Shown: positions 51,510 through 61,358, counted from the first letter of the stretch. The stretch: DNA of 64,000 bases from Photobacterium alginatilyticum (GCF_009910675.1 NZ_RSEJ01000013.1:62001-126000); one strand, 5' to 3'. A program made the numbers and translations. The notes: generated by a model from the sequence alone, not told the origin.

Positions 51510-54500
51510 TTAGTTGAGCAGCTGATTCATCCCCTTTTCTCCACGATAAATGATGCGATCGTTGCCTCGGTAAACACCGAAGGTCACAACGGCAGATGGG
51601 CTTTCATCACCAAATTGACGCCAGTTGTACTGCAACCAGGGCTGATTAGAGTGGTTGCCGGAACAATCACCCGCCTTGAGTTTAGCGGGAGTGGTCGATG
51701 TCAGCCGCTGCCAGAACTCAACTTGCTCTCGGTAATTCGTTTTAGTGTGCGGCAGTGCCACAAACTCACCGGAACTTATCTCTCCGGCCGTAACGTTTCC
51801 TTCTCCCGATGTCTTAGACCTGCTGTCTGTCACCGTAGAATCGGATTGGGCAATGATCTGCTTACAGTAATTATCTCCGTCAAATGTCGATAAGCTGTCA
51901 TCCGTATTGGTCACAAAATCATTGCCGTCCCAATATTCGACCCGCAGCGGAATCGCTATCTTGCTGTCTGCACGCCCGCCGACATCTTCCAGCACCATGC
52001 GTCCGTAACGGATATCCGTCCTGTCGACCTTGGCCCCGACAGCATGCTGATTTTTATCTGTCGCAGTCAGGACAAAATCCACGCCATCAACAAACTTGCT
52101 GACCCTGGCCCTGAAATCGAGGGCCTGATAAGGGCCGTCCGCTTTGGTTGCCTTGGTACAACTGTTTGGGTCATCCAGCGGACAGGAAAAACCGGTATCT
52201 GCAAGCCGGGCAATTGTCATCCTCGGCTTGTTATTACCGGCCACGTTAGTACCCGTTGCATCAAAGACTCGCCCGCTTTGCGGTGACTCTGTACCCTGGG
52301 CAACATTGCCCCAGCCTTGCCAAGCCAAGTCCGCTTTGCATTGTTGAGTATTGCAAATATGAAGCCTTGCCAGATCAAAGGCCTCATACTGACCGTTAAC
52401 CAGGCTCCCCAGCCACAAACCAAAATCCGCCTGTAGCGACGAGGCAAAAAGATGATAGTTACCGACCGGGGCCGAGCTGTTCATGGCCTTGACCGTAAAC
52501 TTGCCGGTAAATGGCTGCTCCATATAAGAGAAAGATCCATTTGCCGGAAGGATCCCTTCACTGCCACCCGGCTTTACCACAACGACAAAATGATCCGGGT
52601 AGAAGCGGCCAACCTGCACAGTACTTTGATTTAACGGTAGTGACCGTCCATCGAGCTGGTAACCGCCATCCGCCTGAAGCCAGAGACTGCCGACTTCGCT
52701 CCAGATCAAGTTCGTTGTCAGCCAACCGCTATCGGATACTTTGCCGGTAAAACTATAGTTCACGGTTCCCCCAAGCACACCGCCTTCCGGCTTCACGCTT
52801 GCGGTTGTTGCCGGTGAGGCAGGTATAGAAGGTATGGTCAAAGAGACCGGCGCTTTGACTGCAACACTCGAGCCGGTCGGACTGTAGTAGTTTTCGGTTA
52901 CCTTTCTATTGGTGCACCAACCGCTTCCATAAGCTTGAATGTCAGTCTTACTATCACCACTGGAGTCGCCAGAGACAGAATCACCCGCCAACCAGATCAC
53001 AGGTTTCAGCCTTGCCTCAAACGGCTCTCCGGCTTTGGCAAAGCCCGGGCCGCTTTGACTGGTGCCAGAGTGATCGGTTTTATCTTTGGCGCTGTTCCGT
53101 GGCGTAGAATCATCCGGGTTCTTAATGTCACAAAGCGCAAAGGTATAAGGCCTCACATAAATCGTTGCGCTGCCTTCCAGACCAGAGCTGCCCGACGGGA
53201 ACAAGCCTTCGCATTCACTGTTACCCTTGCAGTACTCTGCCTTGCCGAAGGCAGGATCTTTCAGTGTAAAGGTAACCTTGCCTGCATCATTGTAGGACAG
53301 GGCCTTATCCAGCTCGGCTTTACCATCAGTAAATTTAAATGGTTTACCGATAACAACCGCAGACTGACCCGTTAACGGCGCCTCATACTTGGTCGTTACC
53401 TCTATCGGCTTTGACGATGAAGGTTGGTAGTCCGTAATGTACTCTGCCGTACCGCCTTCCGGTGTGGTACAGGCCAGTACCCCTACAAACATATCTTCCG
53501 GTTTACCGGCAATCAGCTCGTCACTTTTTCCGGCGGAGGATTTGGGAAGCACTTCAAACCGATAAGGCATAAACGTAAAGGCTGACTCAATCGGTAACGT
53601 ATTTTCCACGGATTCAGAGGTGGAAGCCTTCAATACCAGTTTGCCGATCCCGGTAGACTTAAGGTTCAGCTCCAGTACACCGTTGGTGGCATTTTCTTGA
53701 ACCTGGTTGTTACTATCAAACGTCAGGCAAGTACTGCTCCCCTTGCGCTGCAGACAGACTGACTTACCTGATGGCTTTTCAATAATCACCGGGCCATTAA
53801 AGGCGGTATCAACCGTATCGGGGCTCCCGTCTCCCGTAGTATCGAGCATCATGGTGGCGGTATAAGACGGCTTGTTATTATCACAGGTCAGCGCGTATTT
53901 TTCTGTTGGCGCCATAACCAAATAACGTTTGCTGGTAGTGCTTCCGCACTTGCTGCGCGTACCAATTATGGCGCCAGCCGAGAGCTCAATAACCGGGGCC
54001 GTTACGCCACCAAAAATATAGGCATTCTCTTTTTCCAGATCTAAAGAACCCGCTCGAGGGTCCAGATAAATATAACCATATAACTTTGCCCGCTTCTCCA
54101 TTTCCAGCTCGTCATCACTATTGCCACTGTCATAGTGACCAATGAGCAATAGGTTTTCACTGTTTCCCTGTTCATTGACGGAAGCTCTTTCTTCCAGCTT
54201 GGCTTTTTTAAAATGAATTACCGTCTGATGAGTTTTACTGACCGCAATTTTTGAGCGATTTTCGACTTTAAGCTCTTTAATCCAATACTCTCCCGGAGCA
54301 AACGTCAGTGTCTTTCTATCCTTTACGATAACTTCCTTATATACGCCCGGCGAAATAGCACACGAGCTCCCGCTCTCACACTTAAATTCATTTTCGCTAT
54401 TTTTAAAACTTGCCAAGTCCGGGAAAAGATCGGCCTTTTTGTCGACAGGCGCACACTTCTCCTTACTGCCCGAACCACCATTTGAGTCATATTTACATCC

Positions 54501-56075
54501 GGCAATATCTTGGACGGGTGACCGAAAAGAATACCCATGACGTGGTTCAATCGTTGATACATATGCATGCCCAGCTATAGCTAAATTACCGTAAACGTCA
54601 CCTAGATAATATTGATTTGACTGAACCACATCAGGGACATATTCACAAATATCAATAGATTTTGGCTCGGGCACCTCAAAGGCAAAAAATCCGATATTCT
54701 CAAACTGGCCATGCCGGCGGCTATCCAATGTATCTTCATCAAATACAAAGCTGAATTTCTGCTTGGATAAGTTACAACGCCGCAACCACCCACCATCGCC
54801 GCCGACGCGAGTTTGCTTTTTCGTGATCACCCCCGGCTGGGCGGTAAATGCACGGGTAAAATACAGCTCCAAATTCTGACATGAATCGGCCAGCGAGCCT
54901 TCCTGATTCAAACTGGCTTCGAATCCAAACTCGAACTTAGCCTGCTGGTTATTGACCACCGTTTCACCGGTTCCCGGCAAGCTGGCAAGAAAAGCGATTC
55001 TTCTGTCATTACTCGGCGCATAACTTCCCCTACCCAGCTCCAAAGCCAAGTCGACTTTCTCTGAGGTGATCCCGCTAATCGCTGAGGTAGCAAAAATAGA
55101 GTTTTGATTTAAGGCCTGCAATTGGGTCAACACCACCGGGGTTGCATTAAAGCTACCGCCCCAGTCCGAAAACCGAATATTCGTCTGCCAGCTACCCGAT
55201 ACGCCCTGCGCCTGATACGACTGGGTATCGGTATAACCTGCGATCACTTTCTTGCCATTAAAGTCGGCTATGCCGGGTTCCATGACCAGATAGCTGATCT
55301 GAGTCATTTGGGTTGAATCCCAGCCGTTTTCAGGATTTTTCTGCGCAAAGGTGACCGTCTTGGCATCCTTATCAACCCCGGTAACCACCAAAGTGGCTGG
55401 TTCGTCAGCGTCAGGATCTGACGGGTCAATGGTCGGCATTAAAAAGACCAGCGGCGTGATCGTATAATTATTATCTAAAGAAATCGTACAGCTACTTGAA
55501 GAACAGGACTGAACCCCAAATTCATACCGGGCATCCGTGCTGTACTCCTTGTCAGGCTCAGGCAAGGGCAAACTACCGCAGTTCCCTTCGCTCAGACAGG
55601 TGCCAGAGACATTGTTGCCAAGTACCCTGACATTGATATAAGGGTCAAACTTATCAGCATCAACCCGATCTCGAATGTCTAGGTATGTCGATGAGATATA
55701 GGTGCCATCGACACTGTACTCTAGCCAACCCTCTATATTTCTGGAGTTATATGCAGATGTATTAACAAACTTGATCTGGAACTGATGCTCTTTGCCATCA
55801 TTAAGGTAGCCCGTTTCATTGATTCCCTGCCCATAGCCAAAGTATCTTCTATCATCCGTCCAGATAGGATGGTAGTAATAGTTCCCTTCAATTCTTATCC
55901 GGTTGCTACCATCAGATACCAGATTTACCGTAATACAAAAGTCGTTTTTAGCGTTGACGGAGGCTCCGTTACTTAAGCACTGCGCTGCCTGGGTCGACGG
56001 GCTTGTCAGGCTAACGAGCAAGGCAAACAGCCAATAGAAAAAAACGAGTCTGTTAGTTCTCATACACTTTCTCAT
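51510..56075 (-). CDS. mshQ: MshQ, giant MSHA pilus-locus surface protein
   Basis: The 1521-residue last gene of the msh cluster. A Sec signal (LVFFYWLFALLVSLTSPSTQAA) suggests export. Four parts can be told apart: (a) about 30-200, beta-rich and lectin-like in composition; (b) about 205-480, repeats with H-type-lectin-like spacing (TPLVFLMPTID, TPVVLTQLQAL); (c) about 560-730, a lysine/glutamate-rich stretch with beta-helix character (FAPGEYWIKELKVENRSKIAV); (d) about 750-1521, cysteine-pair-containing repeats ending in the DUF6701-like C-terminus. The function is unproven; a pilus-associated adhesin or tip/anchor role is inference. The start overlaps mshP by ATGA with AAGGA upstream. Confidence 0.88.
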   Translation of the reverse strand: MRKCMRTNRLVFFYWLFALLVSLTSPSTQAAQCLSNGASVNAKNDFCITVNLVSDGSNRIRIEGNYYYHPIWTDDRRYFGYGQGINETGYLNDGKEHQFQIKFVNTSAYNSRNIEGWLEYSVDGTYISSTYLDIRDRVDADKFDPYINVRVLGNNVSGTCLSEGNCGSLPLPEPDKEYSTDARYEFGVQSCSSSSCTISLDNNYTITPLVFLMPTIDPSDPDADEPATLVVTGVDKDAKTVTFAQKNPENGWDSTQMTQISYLVMEPGIADFNGKKVIAGYTDTQSYQAQGVSGSWQTNIRFSDWGGSFNATPVVLTQLQALNQNSIFATSAISGITSEKVDLALELGRGSYAPSNDRRIAFLASLPGTGETVVNNQQAKFEFGFEASLNQEGSLADSCQNLELYFTRAFTAQPGVITKKQTRVGGDGGWLRRCNLSKQKFSFVFDEDTLDSRRHGQFENIGFFAFEVPEPKSIDICEYVPDVVQSNQYYLGDVYGNLAIAGHAYVSTIEPRHGYSFRSPVQDIAGCKYDSNGGSGSKEKCAPVDKKADLFPDLASFKNSENEFKCESGSSCAISPGVYKEVIVKDRKTLTFAPGEYWIKELKVENRSKIAVSKTHQTVIHFKKAKLEERASVNEQGNSENLLLIGHYDSGNSDDELEMEKRAKLYGYIYLDPRAGSLDLEKENAYIFGGVTAPVIELSAGAIIGTRSKCGSTTSKRYLVMAPTEKYALTCDNNKPSYTATMMLDTTGDGSPDTVDTAFNGPVIIEKPSGKSVCLQRKGSSTCLTFDSNNQVQENATNGVLELNLKSTGIGKLVLKASTSESVENTLPIESAFTFMPYRFEVLPKSSAGKSDELIAGKPEDMFVGVLACTTPEGGTAEYITDYQPSSSKPIEVTTKYEAPLTGQSAVVIGKPFKFTDGKAELDKALSYNDAGKVTFTLKDPAFGKAEYCKGNSECEGLFPSGSSGLEGSATIYVRPYTFALCDIKNPDDSTPRNSAKDKTDHSGTSQSGPGFAKAGEPFEARLKPVIWLAGDSVSGDSSGDSKTDIQAYGSGWCTNRKVTENYYSPTGSSVAVKAPVSLTIPSIPASPATTASVKPEGGVLGGTVNYSFTGKVSDSGWLTTNLIWSEVGSLWLQADGGYQLDGRSLPLNQSTVQVGRFYPDHFVVVVKPGGSEGILPANGSFSYMEQPFTGKFTVKAMNSSAPVGNYHLFASSLQADFGLWLGSLVNGQYEAFDLARLHICNTQQCKADLAWQGWGNVAQGTESPQSGRVFDATGTNVAGNNKPRMTIARLADTGFSCPLDDPNSCTKATKADGPYQALDFRARVSKFVDGVDFVLTATDKNQHAVGAKVDRTDIRYGRMVLEDVGGRADSKIAIPLRVEYWDGNDFVTNTDDSLSTFDGDNYCKQIIAQSDSTVTDSRSKTSGEGNVTAGEISSGEFVALPHTKTNYREQVEFWQRLTSTTPAKLKAGDCSGNHSNQPWLQYNWRQFGDESPSAVVTFGVYRGNDRIIYRGEKGMNQLLN

Positions 56076-56509
56076 GGGAGATCCTTTGCCCAGGTTTCCT
56101 GAATGCGAGTGGTCGCAAACTTACCACTGCCGCAGGTTGCACTGCTTTCCAACTGATATTTATAGGAGGCTTGTGAGTCCGGGCCGTATTTAAAACGGGT
56201 ACAAACCACGGTCACGCTCTTGCATTGAAACAGGCTGGCATTCATCGAATAGGTTTTGGTATCAGTGTTTCCCCCTTGAGAGCAGGCACCAGGCTCAGAG
56301 TCCTTCTGGCCCAGCGGAAACAACTGGCTCAGGACATACTCATTGCCCGAGTGCGCCGCAAACCACGCCCGGGTCGCAAACACTTCCCGCGAGGTCGTCT
56401 CCTGACCAGACCAGTCGATCCGGATCATTGCGGCGGCAAACCCCGCCATCACAGTGATAATAAACACCGAGACAATCAGGGCGCTGCCACGTTGTTTGCT
56501 ATAGGACAT
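56072..56509 (-). CDS. mshP: MshP, atypical minor pilin
   Basis: The 145 residues begin with a short basic leader, QRG|SALIV, then a hydrophobic helix. The +5 glutamate of ordinary type IV pilins is replaced by valine, as in the PilX/GspK class of minor pilins thought to cap the fibre. TRAWFAAHSGNEYVLSQLFPLG is characteristic of that class. Overlaps mshO by 11 bases. Confidence 0.88.
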   Translation of the reverse strand: MSYSKQRGSALIVSVFIITVMAGFAAAMIRIDWSGQETTSREVFATRAWFAAHSGNEYVLSQLFPLGQKDSEPGACSQGGNTDTKTYSMNASLFQCKSVTVVCTRFKYGPDSQASYKYQLESSATCGSGKFATTRIQETWAKDLP

Positions 56510-57224
56510 TAATCACCTGCACTGTGTGGTTATAGGAAAAAGCTTCACCAGTATTGGCTTTCTCAATCACCAATGAAATATGCACCATACCGTTATTTTG
56601 CAATCCTGCCCCTTCAACAACGAATTCGACAGACTTCACGTCCTCGGCAATCCGATTCCCTTGCCGGGTCAACAAGTTTCCCGCCAGGCAATATTCGACT
56701 TTATCGCCATAGACATAGGCTCGCTTCGCTGGTGAAGAATATACGGGCGAGGCAGCAAGGTTAACGGTCAGCTCACCTTGCTCGGTCCCGTCAGCGACAG
56801 AATTAATCTTATTTTGATCTCGTTTAGCCTCATATTCCATGGCCGACGGCAAGCCAATCGCCAGGGCCAAGCCAGCCTGCGCATTAATCGCTTTCCATTC
56901 GGTGGCCGAACCTATTGCCGGGACAAGGCTCATTGCTGCGCTATCGGGATTTCCCTGATAAAAGCCAGAGTACCTGACCGGATAAAAAGACAGACAAGTG
57001 CCGAAGTTGGATGTCGAGATACTGTTAGGCGCGGCATGACGCACCTCCCGGGTGATTTTTTCCAAGGCAAAGCGCGCAATCGACTGGGCCCGGTCACGGT
57101 TTACCGTATCGACATATCCCTGCGTCCCCAACTGCAGGTAACTACCGATAGCCAGTGAAATAAAGCCAAGGATCACCAAGGCCATCACCATTTCAACCAG
57201 GGTAAAGCCTCTTTGCCACCTCAT
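56499..57224 (-). CDS. mshO: MshO, PilW/GspJ-like minor pilin
   Basis: Prepilin with leader MRWQRG cleaved before FTLVEMVMALVILGFISLAIG. The 241-residue size and FALEKITREVRHAAPNS segment fit the PilW/GspJ-type minor pilins that help start pilus assembly. The start shares one base with the mshD stop. Confidence 0.9.
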   Translation of the reverse strand: MRWQRGFTLVEMVMALVILGFISLAIGSYLQLGTQGYVDTVNRDRAQSIARFALEKITREVRHAAPNSISTSNFGTCLSFYPVRYSGFYQGNPDSAAMSLVPAIGSATEWKAINAQAGLALAIGLPSAMEYEAKRDQNKINSVADGTEQGELTVNLAASPVYSSPAKRAYVYGDKVEYCLAGNLLTRQGNRIAEDVKSVEFVVEGAGLQNNGMVHISLVIEKANTGEAFSYNHTVQVINVL

Positions 57225-57934
57225 CAGTAATTACTCCTATAGGCAACAAAGTCATAGGTGCCATAACGGCCGGTATCGACCTCGACATCAATCCGCTTGT
57301 GCTGATGAGGAAAAGCGTTATTTGGATAGCTGGTATTAAGGGAGGTATCGTAGCTGACCGCAATTTTTACCGTCATGTTCAGATAACGCTCATTTTTCCC
57401 CTGCTCGTCTGCCAGCAGGTTCTCAATAAACCCGCGCCAGGGAAATTGGTTACTGCTATAGCGCTTGCCACACAGAGAGAAATCCCCCCAGCAGCCGTGA
57501 AAGTCATCGACATCATCAGCGGCAGAGACCATCAGCCCCCAGCCCAGTCGATCACCGCTGATCGGATCAACGTAGGCAAAATACTCTTTGCTGGTCCCAT
57601 CCTGCTGGACATCATCCCGCGGCCAGCTACCTGAGTTTTCCGGTACTGTACACGGCTGTGCCCCGGCTTCACCGCAGCGCACCGCACTGTCTCCGAATGG
57701 ATCGCTATATTCGTCAAATTTGCGCGACAGTACTTCATTAAGAAAGGCATTGCCGATTGCAGAAGCACGGGCCTGATAATACGGCGTTGCCGAGCGTTCA
57801 GCCTGAGGAAACAGAAAGCTGGTGAGCGTGATCATGGCAATGCCCAGGATCACGATGCTGATAATCCCTTCTATCAGGGTAAAACCTGCCTGCCTGACTG
57901 TTAGCCTTAAACACGGACCACTAGCAACCGGCAT
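57224..57934 (-). CDS. mshD: MshD, PilV/GspI-like minor pilin
   Basis: Prepilin with a 17-residue leader ending RQAG before FTLIEGIISIVILGIAMITL. The open frame continues 51 codons further upstream, but ATG 57934 has AGGAAGG eight bases ahead and a sensible leader. 236 residues. It overlaps mshC by 14 bases. Confidence 0.9.
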   Translation of the reverse strand: MPVASGPCLRLTVRQAGFTLIEGIISIVILGIAMITLTSFLFPQAERSATPYYQARASAIGNAFLNEVLSRKFDEYSDPFGDSAVRCGEAGAQPCTVPENSGSWPRDDVQQDGTSKEYFAYVDPISGDRLGWGLMVSAADDVDDFHGCWGDFSLCGKRYSSNQFPWRGFIENLLADEQGKNERYLNMTVKIAVSYDTSLNTSYPNNAFPHQHKRIDVEVDTGRYGTYDFVAYRSNY

Positions 57935-58442
57935 AGATATACCCTTCCTGATTGATACACATGGTGGTTGTCTCATTGCCTCCCGAGCGGAAAGTGATCT
58001 TGCAGCCCGAGTTACTTCGGCAGGCATAGACCCGCGCCTCATTGTCACCAGAGCCGGTAAAGTAAAAGGGCTGTCCCAGCATATCAAAATACAAGTTGGT
58101 GACAGTTAGACCTTCGGCGGACAGGCTCAGGTTATTATCAGCAGCCGTCAGTGCCGGCGGCATACTCGGCAGGACATTCTCACAGCGAGGACTACCCAAA
58201 TAACCCGATGTGATTTGCAAGGTATAACAGGAGGCATTAGGGTCAGTAGCCGATGAGATCGAGTGGTTCATCGACAGGGTTTGGACTTGTCTGGCAATGG
58301 CAACCGCCTGATCACGGTTCAGGTGTGCATCGAAGCTGCTGGGGCCGATCATTTTCGAAGTTGCGGTGGCACCGAGTATGCCAATAAGAATAATGACAAC
58401 CACCAGCTCAACCAATGTAAATCCACGTTCAGTGCCGGGCAT
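57921..58442 (-). CDS. mshC: MshC, GspH-like minor pilin
   Basis: Prepilin with leader MPGTERG cleaved before FTLVELVVVIILIGILGATA. The 173-residue protein has four cysteines in the C-terminal half that could form disulfides. Follows mshA after a 96-base gap holding two hairpins. Confidence 0.9.
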   Translation of the reverse strand: MPGTERGFTLVELVVVIILIGILGATATSKMIGPSSFDAHLNRDQAVAIARQVQTLSMNHSISSATDPNASCYTLQITSGYLGSPRCENVLPSMPPALTAADNNLSLSAEGLTVTNLYFDMLGQPFYFTGSGDNEARVYACRSNSGCKITFRSGGNETTTMCINQEGYIYAGC

Positions 58443-58473
58443 TGTCCACCCTATATAATAAAAATGTAATCAA

Positions 58474-58534
58474 GTCCTATTTTAAAAAGACGCCGTAAAG
58501 CGCCCTTTTAAAATAGAGCCTCATTGAGGCTCTA
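58474..58534 (-). terminator. Tandem hairpins after mshA
   Basis: Just past the mshA stop, TAGAGCCTCA/TGAGGCTCTA forms a near-loopless ten-pair stem followed by a T-rich tract. A second, longer stem (ATTTTAAAAGGGCGC with GCGTCTTTTTAAAAT, minus strand) follows and also ends in T. They probably act as partial terminators that lower mshCDOPQ expression relative to the major pilin and protect mshA mRNA. Confidence 0.7.
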
Positions 58535-58538
58535 ATTA

Positions 58539-59045
58539 CTAATTATTACAACCACTATCTTTGATAGTTGTTTTAGCTGCAGAAGCTGCAGTTGTACCCG
58601 TAGCTTCTGTGTAAGAAACATAACAATTAGTTGTTTCTATTGCAGCGATAGTATCCGCTGTTGCCTTACCTTTAAAGGTGAATACCGCCTTATTAGTTGT
58701 ATTGTCTGCTGCGTATGCAGACTGCCAATCGGCACTGTCTAGTCCAGTTACTGCCGCTTTAATTCCGGTAGTTTGTGCAGTTGGATATCCTAAGTGGGTG
58801 TTAACTCCATCTGCAGCAGGAACTGGAGTAGCAGTTTTTTCCTTACCGTCTACACCAGTTAGAGCTGACTTACCGTATACGATACCAGCTGCACCATCAA
58901 TAGCTCCTTTCAAACCCTGCAATGATGCCTTACGTGCGTCATCCTGGAAGTTCATGAATTTAGGTGCTGCGGTTACCGCCAGAATACCCAAAATTACAAT
59001 CACAACCACCAATTCAATTAGCGTAAAACCGCCCTGACGTTTCAT
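58539..59045 (-). CDS. mshA: MshA, major MSHA pilin
   Basis: Major subunit of the mannose-sensitive haemagglutinin type IVa pilus, used for attachment to surfaces, chitin and biofilm start. Leader MKRQGG is cut before [20 protein letters not shown] with the conserved mature Glu5. The body has the pilin helix and a C-terminal cysteine pair (NCYVSY ... DSGCNN). The 168-residue gene is richer in A/T third positions than its neighbours, consistent with high expression. AGGAG precedes the ATG. Confidence 0.95.
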   Translation of the reverse strand: MKRQGGFTLIELVVVIVILGILAVTAAPKFMNFQDDARKASLQGLKGAIDGAAGIVYGKSALTGVDGKEKTATPVPAADGVNTHLGYPTAQTTGIKAAVTGLDSADWQSAYAADNTTNKAVFTFKGKATADTIAAIETTNCYVSYTEATGTTAASAAKTTIKDSGCNN

Positions 59046-59058
59046 AACTTACTCCTAC

Positions 59059-59646
59059 TTATTTCAAATTGACTTCGACACGGCCCAAAGCCGGTTTATA
59101 TGTAAATGAATGTCCGGCCTCAACATCGGTTGAGCCCGACCCATTCGTTCCGGCCGAAGCCAGCTGGTAATAACGACAAAGCTTTGCTGAATTATCAGTA
59201 CCAGCTTTAACGTAAAACACATAGTTTCCGCTCGCGGCATCACTGCTGTTGGTTGTTGCCAGCGGCGGGTTTTGTAACAAATTCTCCAGTAACGCCTGAC
59301 AGTCTGTGGCATTGATGGCACCGACATTTGAATTGCCGGTCGTCAATGCATACGGATAACCATCACGCACACTCTTATCGGTTGTTGCTTTGGTCAGCAA
59401 AAAGTCGGTACCATCATAGTCAACCAGATACTGGCCACTGCTGTTTGCTGGTCGGCCATAGGCTTCCCATTGAGCACGGGCAGACAGGACTGCCGTCGCG
59501 AAACCTCCGGCAACACCTTCTATCGAGGCTTTCTTGGCCTCATCGGTGACCTGCAGAAATCGAGGCAGTGCCGTTGCCGCCAGCAGGCCGACAACGATAA
59601 TCACAATAACGAGCTCTACAAGGGAAAATCCGCGTTGTTTGTTCAT
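59059..59646 (-). CDS. mshB: MshB, MSHA minor pilin
   Basis: Prepilin of 195 residues, leader MNKQRG before FSLVELVIVIIVVGLLAATA, followed by FLQVTDEAKKASIEGVAGGFATAVLSARAQWEAYGRP, a signature of MshB-type proteins. In Vibrio cholerae the structural operon begins with mshB. Here the gap to mshF is only 19 bases, so any separate promoter must lie inside mshF. Confidence 0.93.
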   Translation of the reverse strand: MNKQRGFSLVELVIVIIVVGLLAATALPRFLQVTDEAKKASIEGVAGGFATAVLSARAQWEAYGRPANSSGQYLVDYDGTDFLLTKATTDKSVRDGYPYALTTGNSNVGAINATDCQALLENLLQNPPLATTNSSDAASGNYVFYVKAGTDNSAKLCRYYQLASAGTNGSGSTDVEAGHSFTYKPALGRVEVNLK

Positions 59647-59665
59647 TTTGATACTTCTCTATTCG

Positions 59666-60157
59666 TCATAAAAACGACGCTTGATCCGTCAAAAAGCCGT
59701 TAATGCGTATTCTCTCATTTTTAAAATATAATTCCAGCCAATTACCGTCACTTATTTGGTAATAACACGAATTATATCGACCTGATCTCAGTTCTTTTTT
59801 TGACCTAAACTGAATAAACGATACAGAGCCCCCTCTGGAGGCCAGCAGATCCCACATTTTTTGACAATCCATTTGGCCATCAGTGATAACAACCGGCCAG
59901 CCGCGAGGGGTAAACTCGACATCGATTGTCGCTATCTCTAACCGAGCAGGCTTGCCTTCAAGCTCCCACTGCTGACGCAGGGCAGAAGCACTTTTGTAAA
60001 AGGTCTGCTTGAGTACACTCAGCCTGGCGTGCTCTGCCTCTTGTTTTATTTCTATACCTTTTGTCAGCATCGCTGCGACAATAAGGCCACTACCGCAAAA
60101 CCAGATGAAATGCTGAAGACGTCTTTTCTGCCGCCGGTTAAACGCCTCTAGCCACAT
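59666..60157 (-). CDS. mshF: MshF, MSHA biogenesis protein
   Basis: The 163-residue protein has one N-terminal membrane helix (HFIWFCGSGLIVAAMLTKG) and a small periplasmic domain. Its biochemical role is unknown; the name comes from position between mshG and mshB. The open frame runs 21 codons further upstream, but ATG 60157 has GGAG eight bases ahead and overlaps the mshG end by 20 bases. Confidence 0.85.
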   Translation of the reverse strand: MWLEAFNRRQKRRLQHFIWFCGSGLIVAAMLTKGIEIKQEAEHARLSVLKQTFYKSASALRQQWELEGKPARLEIATIDVEFTPRGWPVVITDGQMDCQKMWDLLASRGGSVSFIQFRSKKELRSGRYNSCYYQISDGNWLELYFKNERIRINGFLTDQASFL

Positions 60158-61358
60158 CAAGCAGACTCCACATCGGTAAGAAAATCCCCAACGCCAACAA
60201 CAGAACCATAATTGCCACAATCAGCAACAGAAGCGGCTCTATCCGGGCAGTCAGCGTTTTCAGGTCATAATCAACCTCGCGATCATAAAAGTCGGAGACT
60301 TCGAGCAACAAGTCATCAACCTGACCGGTTTCTTCACCCACGGCAATCATCTGCAATACCAGTGGCGTAAACACCCCTGACTGGCTGGCCGTACTGGCTA
60401 TGGTATTACCGCCCTCGATACCGTTTTTCATCTCTATCAGACGATTTTCGAGAAAGCGGTTACCCAGGGCCTCTGCTGCCATCTGGATCGCCTGGTTCAA
60501 AGGCACACCAGCACGGATCATCAGGGAAAAGGTGCGCGAAAAGCGCGATAACTGGGCCCGGTTGACGATATCACCAACAATCGGCACTTTCAGCCGCCAC
60601 CGGTCCCACTTTTCATTACCAGCCGGTGTCTGGCGCCACATTCTGATCCCGATCCAGCTAGCCACCAGTCCGCCTAGCAACAGTGGCCAATAATTAACAA
60701 AAAAGTTCGAACTGGCGATCAATATCCGGGTCGGCAGAGGGAGATCCACCCCGAACCGGCTGAACATAGAGGTAAACTGCGGGATCACCTTAACGTTCAG
60801 CACGACCATCGCCAGCATAATTGCCGAGATCACAAAGGTCGGATAACGCATCGCCGATTTGATCCGGCGCCGGGTCTCCATTTCCTGCTCGAAATAGTTC
60901 GCCAGTTGCAGCAGCGACTCATCCAGTCGCCCCGTATTTTCGCCGACATGGATCATCGACACATACAGCTCCGAAAACACCCGTGGATGCTGCTTCATCG
61001 AGACCGACAGTGAGCGACCATTGGTCAGTTCATCCGTAACCGCATCTAATGCTTCCTTCATTAGCGGATGTGACGAACTCTGACTCAACCCTTTAATGGC
61101 CCGCAGCAAAGGCACGCCAGCCTTGGTGAGGCTATAGAGCTGGCGACTAAATATCACCAGTATCTCCAGCGGCACCCGGCTTTGAAACATAGACTGGAGA
61201 TCCCAACCTTGTCCCTCGGCTTTCCCCTGACGGATCTCCAACGGGATGATGCCCTGTCGCATCAGCAGATCAGCCGCTGCATCCTGGCTGGCCGCTTCGA
61301 TTTGGCCACGCTTCAGACCGCCTTGGTTATCCCGTCCGCGATAGTTAAATACCGGCAT
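60138..61358 (-). CDS. mshG: MshG, inner-membrane platform protein
   Basis: PilC/GspF-family protein on which the pilus is built. The 406 residues contain two T2SSF domains (about 70-195 and 270-400) with FSRQLYSLTKAGVPLLRAIKGL and FSRTFSLMIRAGVPLNQAIQM as the matching repeat starts, and three membrane helices ending LLLALGIFLPMW. Placed between mshE and mshF as in Vibrio cholerae. Confidence 0.95.
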   Translation of the reverse strand: MPVFNYRGRDNQGGLKRGQIEAASQDAAADLLMRQGIIPLEIRQGKAEGQGWDLQSMFQSRVPLEILVIFSRQLYSLTKAGVPLLRAIKGLSQSSSHPLMKEALDAVTDELTNGRSLSVSMKQHPRVFSELYVSMIHVGENTGRLDESLLQLANYFEQEMETRRRIKSAMRYPTFVISAIMLAMVVLNVKVIPQFTSMFSRFGVDLPLPTRILIASSNFFVNYWPLLLGGLVASWIGIRMWRQTPAGNEKWDRWRLKVPIVGDIVNRAQLSRFSRTFSLMIRAGVPLNQAIQMAAEALGNRFLENRLIEMKNGIEGGNTIASTASQSGVFTPLVLQMIAVGEETGQVDDLLLEVSDFYDREVDYDLKTLTARIEPLLLLIVAIMVLLLALGIFLPMWSLLDVARGV

